NCBI GenBank assembly: GCA_036872755.1
Contig: JAVHNS010000002.1
Coordinates: 2,604,001 to 2,668,000 of the forward strand
Reading direction: 5' to 3'
Length of the DNA stretch: 64,000 bases
Origin: Orbilia blumenaviensis
Lineage: Eukaryota > Ascomycota > Orbiliomycetes > Orbiliales > Orbiliaceae
A model generated the notes under the pieces. The model made no database searches. It had not been told where the DNA came from and worked only from the letters and a program-made list of their open reading frames with translations. Position numbers and translations under genes: made by a program. This document shows, in pieces, positions 1-11,220 of the stretch (position 1 is its first letter; every line of letters starts with the position of its first letter).

Positions 1-69
1 CAAACCAGGACTGCGGTTACCAGTATACTTATTTCTACCGCAGCTGGGGCCGGGGTTTTTCTAACAAAA

Positions 70-1833
70 ATGGCACTGGTAGCGACCTGTATGCGTACCG
101 TCGTTCTATCGCTCATTGCTTCAACCTTTTTCTCAGCCTATGTCTCAGGGTTCGCATTCGGCTTCACTCACTCTATAGCTCGTGAAGGGAACAGTGTCAT
201 AGGCAGTCCTCGCATCGACCGTATCGATCGAGTGTCTCCTGACTATGATTGTTATAGTGTCATCCAACCTGAACCCATAAGAGCAACTGATAGGCCTCGT
301 GTCAACGAGGGGGAGCTTCAGACTATAAAAGCTGCCATCGTCGCTAACTGGGCAGATACCGCTCGGATGGACGCTGTGGCCTTCTACACGACCCCAGACT
401 GCAGAGAGGATACCAAAGCTCTCATAGTCCGCTGGTTCACGAATATGGATATACCACAGATCGCCTACTTGGCTGCAGGATTTGAAAGAAAACTCATACC
501 AAAAGCGTTATCGGCGTACAGGCCTATTGTTATACCGCCAGGCCCCGCGCCAGAAGATGATTACGCACTAGCACGTATAGATTTTGAGGAAGCGGTTCTG
601 AGAAATCCGGGTTTAATGAAGCCAGGGAGCGTGTTTGTTCCCGCTCGAGCTCGTCTTCCTACAACTTATTGCTCCGGTCTCATCCGTTATGTAAAATTTG
701 GCGAAAAAACAGTTGCGGCGCTTGGTGGTCTAGCAAAGGAGTATTTCCAAGAAAACCCGAATGCTATCGAGGTCCCCGATAATCAAGATGATGAGAATTG
801 GCCAAAGCTGCAGGACGAGTTCAACAAGCAACTGAAACATATGCTTACCAGCGCTCCTATAGGTTATGGGCAACCACATACCGCCCAGACCACCTATAAC
901 CCAGGAGTTTTCGGATGTAATAGTCTGAGAAAGGAAGCATATATTGATCCTCGCGAGCCTGGCCCGATTAATAGGAACGACATGCTTCGTCAATTCCAAG
1001 ATGTGGTTCAGCAAGACGAAGTGATCCTTGAGCCGGATCAATTAGGTGTTTTACAAGGCAGTGTTCAAGAAAAGATAGGGCAACTGCAGGACAAACGAAT
1101 CACAGGAAGCCTAATAGGGACAGATGATCCAGGGGCATTCTCCACGACTGTGGGGCCGGCTGTTTCGGATACAACCTATGACTTACCCAGAGATCGGAGT
1201 GACCAGTCGAGAGGGAGCACTGGTGGACGCGCGGGGTTCAGGGCAAGGAGGCGGAATGACAAGCAGTCTGCATCTGAAATTGGGTTAGATGATGAGAACG
1301 AAGGTTCAATCGGGATTACTCCTACGAAGGTGCGGTTAGGGGAAGGGAGCCGAGGTCCTGATGTGCGCCGATTAAGTGACACAGGTAGCCTGCAAAATAT
1401 TGGTCTCCAGGACAGAACAGCATCAAGAGAAACAGATATGTATAAAACCGATATAGTAGGGGCACCGGGGGGGCAAGAATGGAGTACTCGAATCTATAAT
1501 AGTCTTTTCCCCAAAGATGGCAAAACTGAAATGGAAAGGTTGAACAATATGGTCGACCAGTTGCGGCAAAATCTTATACCGTTGCCTTTCTCGGGCCTCT
1601 CCCTCACAGGCAGCCAAAATGGAGGCACAAATGGACGCATGGGATTAAAAATCCCCATTCCAATATACCGACGGCCAGCGCAACTGGACATTGAGATTCC
1701 AGCCCTCCAAGACGTTCAGGACGTCCAAAACGCAGTCAACCCGTCTGTACAGCCAAGTTTCATCGCAGATTTGGACGAAATATGGCGTGAGTATGGAGGC
1801 CGCGAACCGCCTGTGCCCGGGGGGAGGTACTAG
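70..1833 (+). CDS. Hypothetical secreted or membrane-anchored fungal protein
   Basis: Single-exon frame of 587 residues. I recognise no catalytic domain. The N-terminus carries a hydrophobic stretch (about residues 8-28) that reads as a signal peptide or signal anchor; a start at the internal Met8 (position 91) would give a more typical signal peptide, so the first ATG is uncertain. Residues 50-310 look like a folded globular region with scattered cysteines (about residues 40, 110, 200 and 280). Residues 330-470 are low-complexity, rich in Gly, Arg, Ser and Asp, and probably disordered. The C-terminal part (about 480-587) again looks ordered, with many Pro and Ile. It is probably extracellular or in the endomembrane system, of unknown role. 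The coding length and the absence of in-frame stops support a real gene. Confidence 0.75.
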   Translation: MALVATCMRTVVLSLIASTFFSAYVSGFAFGFTHSIAREGNSVIGSPRIDRIDRVSPDYDCYSVIQPEPIRATDRPRVNEGELQTIKAAIVANWADTARMDAVAFYTTPDCREDTKALIVRWFTNMDIPQIAYLAAGFERKLIPKALSAYRPIVIPPGPAPEDDYALARIDFEEAVLRNPGLMKPGSVFVPARARLPTTYCSGLIRYVKFGEKTVAALGGLAKEYFQENPNAIEVPDNQDDENWPKLQDEFNKQLKHMLTSAPIGYGQPHTAQTTYNPGVFGCNSLRKEAYIDPREPGPINRNDMLRQFQDVVQQDEVILEPDQLGVLQGSVQEKIGQLQDKRITGSLIGTDDPGAFSTTVGPAVSDTTYDLPRDRSDQSRGSTGGRAGFRARRRNDKQSASEIGLDDENEGSIGITPTKVRLGEGSRGPDVRRLSDTGSLQNIGLQDRTASRETDMYKTDIVGAPGGQEWSTRIYNSLFPKDGKTEMERLNNMVDQLRQNLIPLPFSGLSLTGSQNGGTNGRMGLKIPIPIYRRPAQLDIEIPALQDVQDVQNAVNPSVQPSFIADLDEIWREYGGREPPVPGGRY

Positions 1834-2072
1834 GAAGGAGTGTGTAGATGATAGCTATCGCCCTGATACCGAGACTATTGCACTGCCTGTTTGAAGAAAT
1901 GCTTAAGGAAGGCACGAATATTGAATAGATAGCTATATAGATGATCAAGACATAACTCATGGGGAGTAGGATTTCCATGCATGCATACACATTAACTGTG
2001 CGGTGGCTAGTGGTCCTGGCTGAAGGTCTAGAAGCTAGTGCAACAATCATATACCGGGAAACGGCTTAAGAT

Positions 2073-2092
2073 ATACCTACCTAGGTAGGTAT
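2073..2092. repeat. 20-bp perfect palindrome of ACCTAGGT type
   Basis: The sequence ATACCTACCTAGGTAGGTAT is its own reverse complement. Related ACCTAGGT/TACCTA palindromes occur at 2267-2288, 12323-12336, 12398-12413, 18580-18595 and 61090-61120, all intergenic. Their function is unknown. Confidence 0.85.
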
Positions 2093-2266
2093 CTGGCGAA
2101 CCGGGTAGCATATAAGGTATAGACTGATACTTCTAATCAATTGCAATAGTACTAGTCGATCGCTTCTGGTTATCTGTAGAGCTGAGGGTATTATTTTATA
2201 ATTTTATCCTGTTAAGCCATCACGAGCATAACTTGTATACTTTCTCGACATCCATAGTAGTATATA

Positions 2267-2288
2267 TACCTAGGTACCTACCTAGGTA
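2267..2288. repeat. Tandem CCTAGGTA palindromic motif
   Basis: Two copies of CCTAGGTA separated by CCTA, forming an overlapping palindrome in AT-rich intergenic DNA. It belongs to the same dispersed family as 2073-2092. Confidence 0.8.
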
Positions 2289-2575
2289 CTTTTCACCTGG
2301 CTATCCTGACCGTATTGATAATCGAATCGATTTTATAAATTTATAGGAGTCAACGGAGGACTGGTGCAATGTTGCTAAAAGTGCGTTGTTTCTGGACCCT
2401 GTTCGCAGCCAGGCCAGCCATCCTTGACGCACGCATGACATGATTGCGACCAGGTCTTTGGTTGGATTCGTAACCCCAGAAATACCCTCAAGCCCGACCC
2501 GACATCTTCATCGCCCGCACACCCCGCTCTCCATCTCCGTGCGCCATCGCATTTACAAAGGAATACTTCACCACG

Positions 2576-3337
2576 ATGTCCGACTGGGCGCCTTACCAGT
2601 CTACTGACCCAGAAGCTCAACGCTCATATCTGAGGTCTCCCCCGCCAGGAAACAATAGCTTCTTCTCTACATCCCCGCGGCTCGAGTCGCAGAGTAATCC
2701 GTGGGGTGACAGCAGATCGTACAGTCCGTCGAACGTTATACAACCTGAGAATGGCGTCGGTTCTTCGACTTCGGCGGGGTTTGGGAATAGTCAAGGAGGA
2801 AGGGAGTTTGTGAACCAGTTTGAGACAAGCTTGCCATTGAGGTACACAGCTTCTATATATGTTCGCATGGGAGTGAATGGAATACTAAGATTATTTCTAG
2901 GATGGACGTTGAAGCAGCTCTGGCATATGTCCTCCTCCCGCCCGCGGGTGGTGTGCTATTGCTTCTGCTAGAACACAATAGCGACTATGTTCGGTAAGAC
3001 ATCTCCACATCGTTAGTGACTGTCGCGTGCGCACCTACTAACAGTTCTATAATAGCTTCCACGCCTGGCAGTCAGCACTCCTATTCACGGCGATGCTTAT
3101 GGCACACATAATCTTCTCGTGGTCCCGTTTCTTTTCCATATTGCTATTCTTTATCGATTTGGCAATGATCTTGTATTTGAGCGTGAGAGCTTACAGCGAT
3201 GGTAAGAAGGCTACCCCTTGGTAATTCGCTGATATAGTGTGTCGGTAGCTAATCCTTATTTTTTAGCCGATACCCTGGATCGATTTGAGGTCCCGTATGT
3301 TGGAGCGTGGGCGAACTCATTTGTCGATGAGGAGTAA
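2576..3337 (+). CDS. UPF0132 family small membrane protein
   Basis: Four exons: 2576-2841, 2901-2993, 3056-3201 and 3267-3337, giving 191 residues. The N-terminal 85 residues are Ser/Pro/Asn-rich and cytosolic-looking. From about residue 82 the sequence matches the fungal UPF0132 family, with the signature ETSLPLRMDVEAALAYVLLP, then YVRFHAWQSALLF and the ending YSDADTLDRFEVPYVG. Three hydrophobic helices are visible (about residues 93-112, 122-140 and 143-162). The molecular role is unknown; the family is a predicted multi-pass membrane protein of endomembranes. All three introns are 59-65 bp with GT/AG ends, and the second has a CTAAC branch site. Family match is strong; function is not assigned. 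Confidence 0.92.
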
Positions 3338-3656
3338 TCGCTGGGTGAAAGAACAGTTATGTGGTACATTGTTGTGTTAGCAAGATGTGAGCGAAGATTT
3401 TGGATATATAGTTTATTTTGTTTACGGCTTTAAACATACAGCATTTGTCAAGAAGTTGCGGGCGTTTTGGGATTTTCTATGGCGCTTCCTTTGGAATGGA
3501 CTAGAGCGCTTTGACGGCTTGGATTCTCACAAGTAATGATAATGCTATTCTCAAGCATAATTGGTTGATTGCCTCGCCTTCATGTTACCAGTGCCCATAT
3601 ACGGAGGTGTATATTTCGTATGATATACCAGACCCACACTTTCTCTAGAGCAGCAG
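3338..3656. other. Convergent 3' intergenic region
   Basis: About 320 bp between the stop codons of two convergent genes. AT-rich; presumably the overlapping 3' UTRs. I see nothing else in it. Confidence 0.6.
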
Positions 3657-5134
3657 TCAACGGAATTTGTCCGCTAGCGCCCTCAGCATTTTCATAGTTT
3701 GTTCCTCCTTCGCTCGGTGCACTTGCAATCTCTCCTCTCTTTCTGCTTTCCGGGCCCTCAATAAAGCTTCTTTCCTCAGTTCTCTCTCGTTTTTCTTTCT
3801 GTCTAGTGCTGCTTTGTGCTGCTGGAAGCTCTCTTCTCCTCCCATCAGAGCAGACTCACCAACTTCTTCCATATCCCCTGCTTTGGCATCTGCAAACGCC
3901 TTGTTTGAAGCAGCTGTTTCCCGTTTCTTTTCCAGCTGACGCTCTCTGGACCCGACTTCTGCGCGGGGCACCAATTCGTCCAGGCGTTCCTTCTCTAGTT
4001 TTCTTTCCCTTTTCCGCTCATAGCGGAGGTCGGCGCGACTGAGGTCTGCTTCTTCCTGGTCGAGTTCTATATTCGGCATACGTTAGCTATCGAGTTGAGA
4101 TATTACTTATATCCTATCTTTCCCAGATGCATACCTCGTTGTAATTCAAGATCCTGCGTTGTTGGCGGTTTTGCTCCGGCCTTTGGTTTCGCAAGGCTTT
4201 CGGGTATAGCAGGTCCGATCATGTCGCTGTCATCGCTTTCGTTCCCATCTTTCATATCAACATCCTCTGAAGCAGCCCCGGGCGGCGTATGGCCACCATC
4301 GTCACCATCGAGGTTTTGCAAAGCCCTGCTGAGTTCCTCGTCCGTCATATTTCGGATTCTTGATTCGGCTTCTTCGCGAGTTTCTGGGTCTTTGTCGTCT
4401 TTCCTCTTCTCGATTCGAGTCTCCTTATTCTGACGATCGTCTCTATCCCGGTCCCTGCGTCCTTCCCTGTCCCTATCCCTTTCTCCATCTCTGTCCCGAT
4501 GACGGTCTCGACCTTTGTCCCGATCCCGCCGACTATCATCTTTGTCCTTACTCCTTCTATTATCTCTCCTATCTCTATCCTGAGAGTGCTGTCTTCGGGT
4601 TGATGGTTTGTTTTCCTTTTGAAACTTTAAATAATCCTCCCAGCTTGGAAATCCGGAGTCGCTATCAATCTGGACTTTATAGTCCTTATCATACCAACTC
4701 GACGCTAGTTCCCCCATGTTCCTCCGTGAATTAGCCTTTAGTCCGTAAACATTTATGACGACCATTGCCACTTCAAAGTGATCTATTTGATCTACTGGGA
4801 AAGGGAACGTGGAAGGAATTGGCGGAACTTACCATCGCCCGACGAATCGCTTAAATCGGCTGCGAAGCTCCCGTTCGTCAATTTCCATTACATCAACCGA
4901 CTTCTGAATATCTAAGTATTTGGCAAAAAGGGCGAAGTAGGTCGGTAGTGAAGATTGGATGTCGAGAGGTTTTGAATTGGATGGAAGGAGAACCGGAGCA
5001 TATTGCTTGGGCGACGGGGAGCGGCGAGGGCGGTCATGGCGGTTGTGGCGACGAGAAGATGAATCGTTATGATGTCTATAAGCCGGAGACCGCGAACGGG
5101 ATTGTCGGTGATGGTAGTCCCTATAGGAAGACAT
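3657..5134 (-). CDS. RS/RD-rich nuclear protein, splicing-factor or SCI1-like
   Basis: Three exons on the minus strand: 5134-4833, 4721-4135 and 4066-3657, 432 residues. The N-terminus is Arg/Ser/His-rich with RSRSPAY-type RS dipeptides. A short conserved block follows (SLPTYFALFAKYLDIQK, then FVGRWNMGELASSWYDKDY across the first junction), then a long RD/RE repeat region typical of nuclear RNA-processing proteins. A motif DSDMIGPAIPESL resembles the IGPALP-type motif. The charged C-terminus (REERLQVHRAKEEQTMKMLR ending in LADKF) resembles the C-terminal block of plant style cell-cycle inhibitor 1-like proteins. It is probably a nuclear mRNA-processing-associated protein. It shares a 212-bp promoter with the divergent TRAPPC12-like gene. 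Confidence 0.82.
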
Positions 5135-5346
5135 CGTGTATATCTGAAGAGTTCGTGGTGATGGCGTGAAGAGGGATGAGGAAGATGAGGAAGCGCGACG
5201 GTCAAGAAATGACCACAATCTCAACACTTCAACACGTCTTCCCATGCATCTCCACTACATCCAACTTCAACCCGAATAACACCAAGATAACCGTGGTCTC
5301 AACAGCGTCGCTGCCCTTGGTTTATAGTATCGGTGACCCCCGAGAT
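5135..5346. promoter_or_regulatory. 212-bp bidirectional promoter
   Basis: The only DNA between the divergent ATGs of the RS/RD-rich protein (5134, minus) and the TRAPPC12-like gene (5347, plus). The two genes must share promoter DNA. I identify no specific factor site. Confidence 0.65.
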
Positions 5347-7018
5347 ATGTCAAGTGAAGAGCAGAATATCCCTGTTAGAAGACATTCAAAGAGGAACTCC
5401 GCCGACATGCGAGCACAAGGCGCCCCAAGGCGCATGACAACTGGTATCAACGTGCATCTCTAAATTGACGAGTCTACCTCCAGCTTATTCTCAGGCTAAT
5501 ATCTTGACTTTATAGGCCCACTAGACCTCAAGTAAGTTTATCCAGGACATTTCCATGGCCATTTACCTCATATTACACATAGTGAGATGTGCGTGCCGAG
5601 CCACGCTGACCTGAACTCCATGACGCTAGCTTTGAGCTACCGACGTCCCCTCCCGCCGAAGGGAAGCCGGTGCAAGATGGCTCCGCTTCAGTATCCACAG
5701 CCATGTCCGTGAATACGTTTGCAACAGCGCCAGAGAGGGTTTCTTCGCCAGCATCAGCGACCTCGACTCATACTATCAGCGGTCTCACAGCTGCTGAACC
5801 TCCACGAGATTACGCCTACCTTCTCGACCCTCTTAACTTTCGACATCTCCCCAATGTTGTTAGTAGACCCGGAGTTCTGCCACCATCCACCCCCAATTCT
5901 CACCCAATTATTCCATAGGTATGATCAAATATGCCAACAGTTCTCTCAAATCTAGGAACGTAATCAACTATCACTTATCCCACTATCCTCCCATTTACAC
6001 ACTCTGGCGACCCACTGTTCTACTGCTCTCTCATCTACCGCGGCTACTGATGCCCACAACATCTTCCCACTTTGGACTATCCGCCTAATCTGTTTCTCTT
6101 TAATTTCCGCACAAACAACTGCTTTCGCAGCTCAAGAAATCAAAGTATTCGGAGATTTAACGTCAAATTTCTATCGCGACTCTTCCGGCACTCATGCTGT
6201 CCCATGGGACCTTAGAGTCCTAGCTATAAGATTGCAGGCATTAGGGTTTAATGATTGGCGGAGATGTCTGGAGCACTTTTATATGCTGGCGAAGGAGGCA
6301 AGAACTGAGGCTATCAAGCACCGAGAATCGCCCGAGGTCTTCAAATTATGGCGAAACAGGCTGTTAGATCTTGGGCTACGTGTCGCAGCAGCCTTGATAG
6401 AGATATCCGATCTCGATGGCGCTGAGCGGCACCTAAAGAGTTTAATGGAAGAAAAGGACGAGTTGGATGGTGACATCAGGTTTAGACTTCGTGAGGCAGT
6501 ATTATATATGCAGCTCGGACAACTAGATACAGCGAGAAAGTGTTATCTAGCAAACGGGGCCAGCGAAGGAGAGGATGTGGATACCGTGATTGAGGGCTTG
6601 AGGTTAATGGCAACGGATGACTTTGAAGGAGCTGCAATTCTATGGAAGAAGTTGGTAGACAGCGAGAAGGAGGGAGAGAGGAGGACTATATACTTGACGA
6701 ACATGGCAGTCGCACTTCTCTACCTGAGACGATTGCCAGAGGTGAGCAACCAAGCCCGGCGTCCTGGCCTAGAAAAGAAACTAATTCAAGTTGTTCTTTG
6801 ATTAGGTACAAGCTACTAGCAACTTCCGGATGCAGTCGACAATGGATAGGCAACTGGCTTATAGCTACAAGTCTTTGGTATTTAATATCGTAACGATGCA
6901 AACACTCTTGGATTTTGAATATGAGCCGGTGAACTTAGACATCAGGCAGCAATTGGAGGTCCTGAACAATGAAATGGCAGGCGTCTTGAAAAAGAGGGAG
7001 CAGGCTGCGCACGCCTAG
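5347..7018 (+). CDS. TRAPPC12/TTC15-like tetratricopeptide protein
   Basis: Modelled exons: 5347-5443, 5516-5531, 5630-5858, 5956-6741 and 6806-7018, about 446 residues. The family belongs to TRAPP vesicle-tethering complexes acting in ER-Golgi traffic. Visible support: a disordered Arg/Ser/Pro N-terminus; the DYAYLLDPLNFRHLPN block; then FAAQEIKVFGDL, SNFYRDSSGTHAVPWDLRVL and AIRLQALGFNDWRRCLEHFY; and TPR-like helical pairs to the C-terminus (VYDQ-like repeats ending in LVFNIVTMQTLLDFEYEP). The 16-base second exon has good splice sites on both sides. The join between 5858 and 5956 is unsure: extending the third exon to the better-looking donor at 5919 puts an in-frame TAG directly before it. 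I therefore chose an upstream donor at 5859 (GTTAGT). The rest of the model is solid. Confidence 0.75.
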
Positions 7019-7264
7019 CGAATACTATACCGGCTAATATTAAGAATTTGGTTTATACGATCTTATCTTATGATTATGACAGCTGGATGGGAGGATCTTT
7101 GTTCATTGCTACGGTCTGTGAATCTTATGTTGGCGCTATAGCTACCACTTTAAACTACAGGTCTTTATATTTATGATCAAGAGCTTTGTACAATCGTACA
7201 GCCGTGGCTATCCCTTACCCAGATCGCCGTATCTACAAAGCCCTAAAAGTCTGCACCTCTAGCT

Positions 7265-7832
7265 TCACTGTGCAGGCAAAGCCAGGTAGTAACCTCTCTG
7301 CATTAACATCCAAGTGAGCCCAGTTGAAGCAGCAATCAACGGACCGGTAAGACCTTCGCCGAGACTATAATTACATTTCAGCATCTAAATCGAGTCCTTC
7401 TTCGAGAAAAAAAAGGATTGGCTTACCTGGCAGTTCCAAACCACAACCACTCGCTGACAAAATGCCACCCGGCTAGGACAAAAGTACCAATGCAAACATC
7501 GTAGAGTGGTCCATTGGAGATGTTATATGCAGCATAGAACCGGATTAAGGCGGCAAGCATGGTCCATGTTCCGAATGTCCGTGAGGAGAGACCGTTCACT
7601 TCGAATGGTTTACCGGAATAGACGCGTTTGGTGAACTTGAGGGTCGCATAACATTGCATCGAATTGGCCACAGAAACGACGGATACCTACGATAACAAGT
7701 TACTAGTTAATTGTAGTGCGTAATAATCAGAGTTATTGGGAGAGGGCGCTGTACGAATAGGAGAAATTTAGGGAGGTATCCGGGAGATAGTGGGATGACG
7801 TTCCACCAGCTGATATCTTCGACGGCGTCCAT
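7265..7832 (-). CDS. erg28: Ergosterol biosynthetic protein 28
   Basis: Three exons: 7832-7755, 7686-7427 and 7364-7265, 145 residues, the usual family length. Erg28 is a small ER multi-pass membrane scaffold that holds the sterol C-4 demethylation enzymes (Erg25, Erg26, Erg27) together. Diagnostic sequence: VSVVSVANSMQCYATLKFTK, then LSSRTFGTWTMLAALIRFYA, AYNISNGPLYDV, HFVSEWLWFGTA and a last exon with LTGPLIAASTGLTWM. Four hydrophobic segments are visible. Both introns (68 and 62 bp) have clean GT/AG ends, and exon lengths sum to 438. It is transcribed divergently from the Yip4-like gene across 385 bp. Confidence 0.95.
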
Positions 7833-8217
7833 TGTAGTATTATAATATACTCTTAGTAGTTCTAAACCTGGGTCCCCGTTGTATCGCTATGATAAAACGC
7901 GTCGATTGCAGCGTCTAAGCCGATGTATTGCAAGTCGAACGTTGCAAGATCAAGATCGATTCCTGTGTGCAGAGCCCAAAAATCGAAGCTGGGGATAGTT
8001 TGCTACAACCCCGGCCAATGGCGGTTGGTCGTCTTCTGTGCTACCCAAGCTACCTAATCCCGGTCGCCAAACGGGTTACGTATCCCTCTTCAGCATCAAC
8101 CCACCTCGAAAACCGCCATGAACTTATAGTCGACGTCCAGCTTCATTGTCTGCTACTCCGAAAGGCTATAATCTTAATCGCCCGTTATATACGGCATTGT
8201 ATCTGCAAGCTACAACC
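7833..8217. promoter_or_regulatory. Shared promoter of erg28 and the YIP4-like gene
   Basis: A 385-bp divergent intergenic region. I see no recognisable sterol-response element. It must contain both core promoters. Confidence 0.5.
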
Positions 8218-9243
8218 ATGGCGACAAGCTCCGCTAACCAGAACCCGTACGACGATTACTTGGGTCCCCGTGCAGACCCCGACCTCATCGACCCAGATGA
8301 TTGTACGGCCCCGCCATACCCACCTCAGACAATAACACGGGATACTAAAACTCTATACTTCTAGTGGATATCAATGACCTTGACGACCCTCTCGAGAATG
8401 AAGCGTCCGACCGACAACCCCTCACCGCAGCTGCGCGTAGTGTCACAAACGCCGTCCCCGGAGAAGACCGCCGCGCACCGGTAGACACGATCGACGAGTC
8501 AGTCTGGGACACTATTTCTCGTGACCTCCATGCGATATGGGAGAAGATGAAACAAGTTCTTTGGCCAAAATTCACATGGAAGAAGTGGCCGGATGCGGAG
8601 ACAGTGTTGAACAGCAACCAGGCCGACGAAATCCGGGATTGGGATTTATGGTATGGCGAAGTCTGATTTCTAGATATTATATACGCCCGTGTACAGCTAT
8701 ATAATATTTAGCTTGGAGGGCATGATTTGATGTTGGTAAAACAGTCGCTAACAATTCATTCAAACACAGGGGGCCTCTGTTATCTTCGCTGCTTCTCTCA
8801 CTCCTACTCTCTATCGCTGCATCGAATGAGCAAACGACCAACGTCTTCTCTGGTGTTTTCGCAATCGTTTGGATCGGAGAGGCGATCGTAACCCTGCAAA
8901 TCCGCCTGCTCGGCGGTAATATGTATGTGCCTCCCCGTGGATCCTCCAATCCATCTTCAACAACCCAAGCACAAAGCTGACATTATTCACCAGCTCCTTC
9001 TTCCAATCCGTCTGTGTAATCGGATACACCCTCTTTCCGCTTGTTGGTGCCGCCTTGTTGTCAGCCGTGAGGCTACATCCCATAGTAAGGGTCCCGCTAT
9101 ACGCCTTCTTCTTCCTGTGGAGTTTAGCGGCGGGTGTGAGCATCTTAGGCGGAAGCGGGGTAGTAAGAAATCGGGTTGCGCTGGCAGTATTCCCGTTAGG
9201 GTTATTTTATTTCTTATTGACCTGTCTCTGTTTAATTAGTTAG
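8218..9243 (+). CDS. YIP4: Yip1-domain Golgi membrane protein, Yip4/YIPF6 type
   Basis: Four exons: 8218-8302, 8365-8650, 8770-8922 and 8994-9243, 257 residues. Yip proteins are five-span Golgi/ER membrane proteins that interact with Rab GTPases in vesicle formation. The acidic cytosolic N-terminus carries the family block VDTIDESVWDTISRDLHAIW, followed by MKQVLWPKF and EIRDWDLWGPL. The membrane part has five hydrophobic segments, including FSGVFAIVWIGEAIVTLQIR, LLGGNISFFQSVCVIGYTLF and ISILGGSGVVRNRVALAVFP, ending LLTCLCLIS. All junctions keep the frame (TG|G for Trp, AT|C for Ile). The first donor (GTACGG) is weak but is the only one that keeps phase. Confidence 0.9.
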
Positions 9244-9780
9244 TTTGAGGAGGACATGGTATAAATGGTATAAATGGCGAATACGTATAACATAAGAGGA
9301 AGGGAGGTGCCTACGGCTCTTATCTGGAGGTTTAGTTGACAAGATTTTCAACTGAGGATGTCTTTAGGATGGGAGGGTGGGGATTATTATTCAATGTATT
9401 ATATAGCGTTTTGTGGGTTTTTGGTGTCCAGTATATGGAATATTTGACAAAAAGTTCAATATAAATGCCCCAGGTCATAAAGGCGTCCTTGAACAGAAGG
9501 ATATTATTTTAAACTTATAAGCTTAGGGAGAGGGAGTTCTTATGAGACAAAAGAACATGGCTGCTGCGAGGTTATACATAAATAGCACCAGTATTTCGCG
9601 AATTCGTGAATCCGCAGCTTCAAATAATCGGATACAGCTGGTATATATACAATCTTCTTGTATCTCAATGTAGTATCTACAAAACTCCGTACTCCATGCA
9701 GTCAGTATAGTACCATGGCCATAACAACTTATTACGTGGTCACATAACAGGCAACTACGACAAAAAGCTCGCTATTATCC
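9244..9780. other. Convergent intergenic region
   Basis: AT-rich, no open frame or structured element seen. It contains the 3' flanks of the YIP4-like gene and of the convergent membrane-protein gene. Confidence 0.55.
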
Positions 9781-11220
9781 CTATCTTCCATACTTCTTTT
9801 TTCCTGTATCCTCCATCTCTAAAAACGGCTGTTGCTGCTCATGTGTATCGTACCGCTGGGGAGCAGCATACTGTGCTGGAGAAGCATACTCCCCACCAGG
9901 TCCATACCCTTGTTGGTACGCTGGCGGCGGATGCTGCTCGTAACCTGTATAACCCGCATGCCCCCATTGCGCCTGTGATTGCTGTGACTGTTGTGGCCAA
10001 TATCCCTGGTGGTATCCTGCTGGGCTAGTTACAGGCGATAGCCCAATTGGTGCTCCTGCTTGCGCCAACGGCTGTTGATCTGCTGGTGTATTATGGTAAT
10101 GAATATGCAGTTGAGATGCGGGCGGCCCGCCCTTACCACTAATGTATAGCCAAAAGTTCTTTCTAATCTCCTCGTTTGTCTTATCTTTCTTCGGACGAAG
10201 ACCACAAGTAAGACAGCGGGTCATTTGCCGCGGGAAGAGGCCTACCATTATAGTCGCAAAAACACCGAGCACAGCCACTACAATTCCGATTATGGCGCCC
10301 ACATCTAATTGGCCTTTTCTGTTTTTATCATTGTCGTTGTCGCTGTCTTGGGATTTTGGCGAGCTCGAGTCCGTGGATGTCGGGGCTGTTGTTGGAACGT
10401 CTGTGTATGTTACTTGAACACCAGCGTTTGCTATCGGGGTAAAGTAAACGAATACTTGGGTTGCAGCTGCTGCGCAAGACCATGACTGAGGTCCACCGGT
10501 GTCCTGGGGGTCGAGAGTGTTCGTTTTCACGATGTATGTTGCGCATTTGGGTTTATTTCCGGTGCTGGAATATCACAATATAATATGAGCATTTCGATGT
10601 TCGCCTATTTGATAAGATGAAACTTGAGAGTGTGTGATTTAGATAGACCTACCAGCTTAACAATGAAGTGTATATCGCATTACAATCGATCCCCGCGACA
10701 CAGAAGTTAAGTGGATCGTTTTGGCCGAAACATGTTCGTGGAGCGTTTACACAACCTCGAGGATTACAACATCCCCAGGCCGTGGAAAGAGGACCGAGGT
10801 AGGTACAAGTGTAATCTCTTGGGCAAAAAATTGGAGAGGCTAGACTTCGAGAATAGTAATGAAACTGTTAGCTCGATCTTGATATTCTTTTTTTGGCTTT
10901 TCTTTGTTCATTCGATATCTTATGATATCAGGAGCTCGAGAAGGGGTGATGTTGTGGCTACCTCCGTCTCCATTCGCATATGCGCAAAACCTATCATCCG
11001 ATGTCTGTACGGCTTGTCTACCAAATAGCTGCTGGGGATCTATGGCTGGCGGGGTGGTAATTCTGGAGGCGTAAGCATTGTATCTAGGAATCGGCGACTC
11101 CGATACCGCCAGTGTCCGTGTCGGAATTTGACTCTGCGTTGCAGGATGTTGGATATTGAAATTGGCGAGGTCAGCGACAGCAAATGGAAGGCCCAATAGA
11201 AGGCTAAACAAAGCTGACAT
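9781..11220 (-). CDS. Single-pass membrane protein with Cys-rich ectodomain and Pro/Gln-rich tail
   Basis: Three exons: 11220-10962, 10839-10653 and 10564-9781, 409 residues. The start was chosen at 11220 because it opens directly into a signal peptide (MSALFSLLLGLPFAVADLA). The ectodomain (about residues 20-200) has a cysteine cluster encoded mainly by exon 2: SPIFCPRDYTCTYLG, TAWGCCNPRGCV, RTCFG, NFCVAGIDC and LLSCTGNKPKC. A Ser/Thr/Asp stalk precedes one transmembrane helix at about 237-259 (VGAIIGIVVAVLGVFATIMV). The cytosolic tail is rich in Gln, Pro, Tyr and Gly. This layout is common in fungal cell-surface sensor-like or wall-associated proteins, but I do not recognise a named domain, so no function is assigned. 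Confidence 0.85.

Larger units (their letters stand above)
1834..2575. other. Intergenic region with CCTAGGTA palindromes
   Basis: No convincing gene is present. It is AT-rich and holds two palindromic ACCTAGGT-type motifs (annotated separately). The last 200 bases are the promoter and leader of the UPF0132 gene and become C-rich just before its ATG. Confidence 0.6.
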
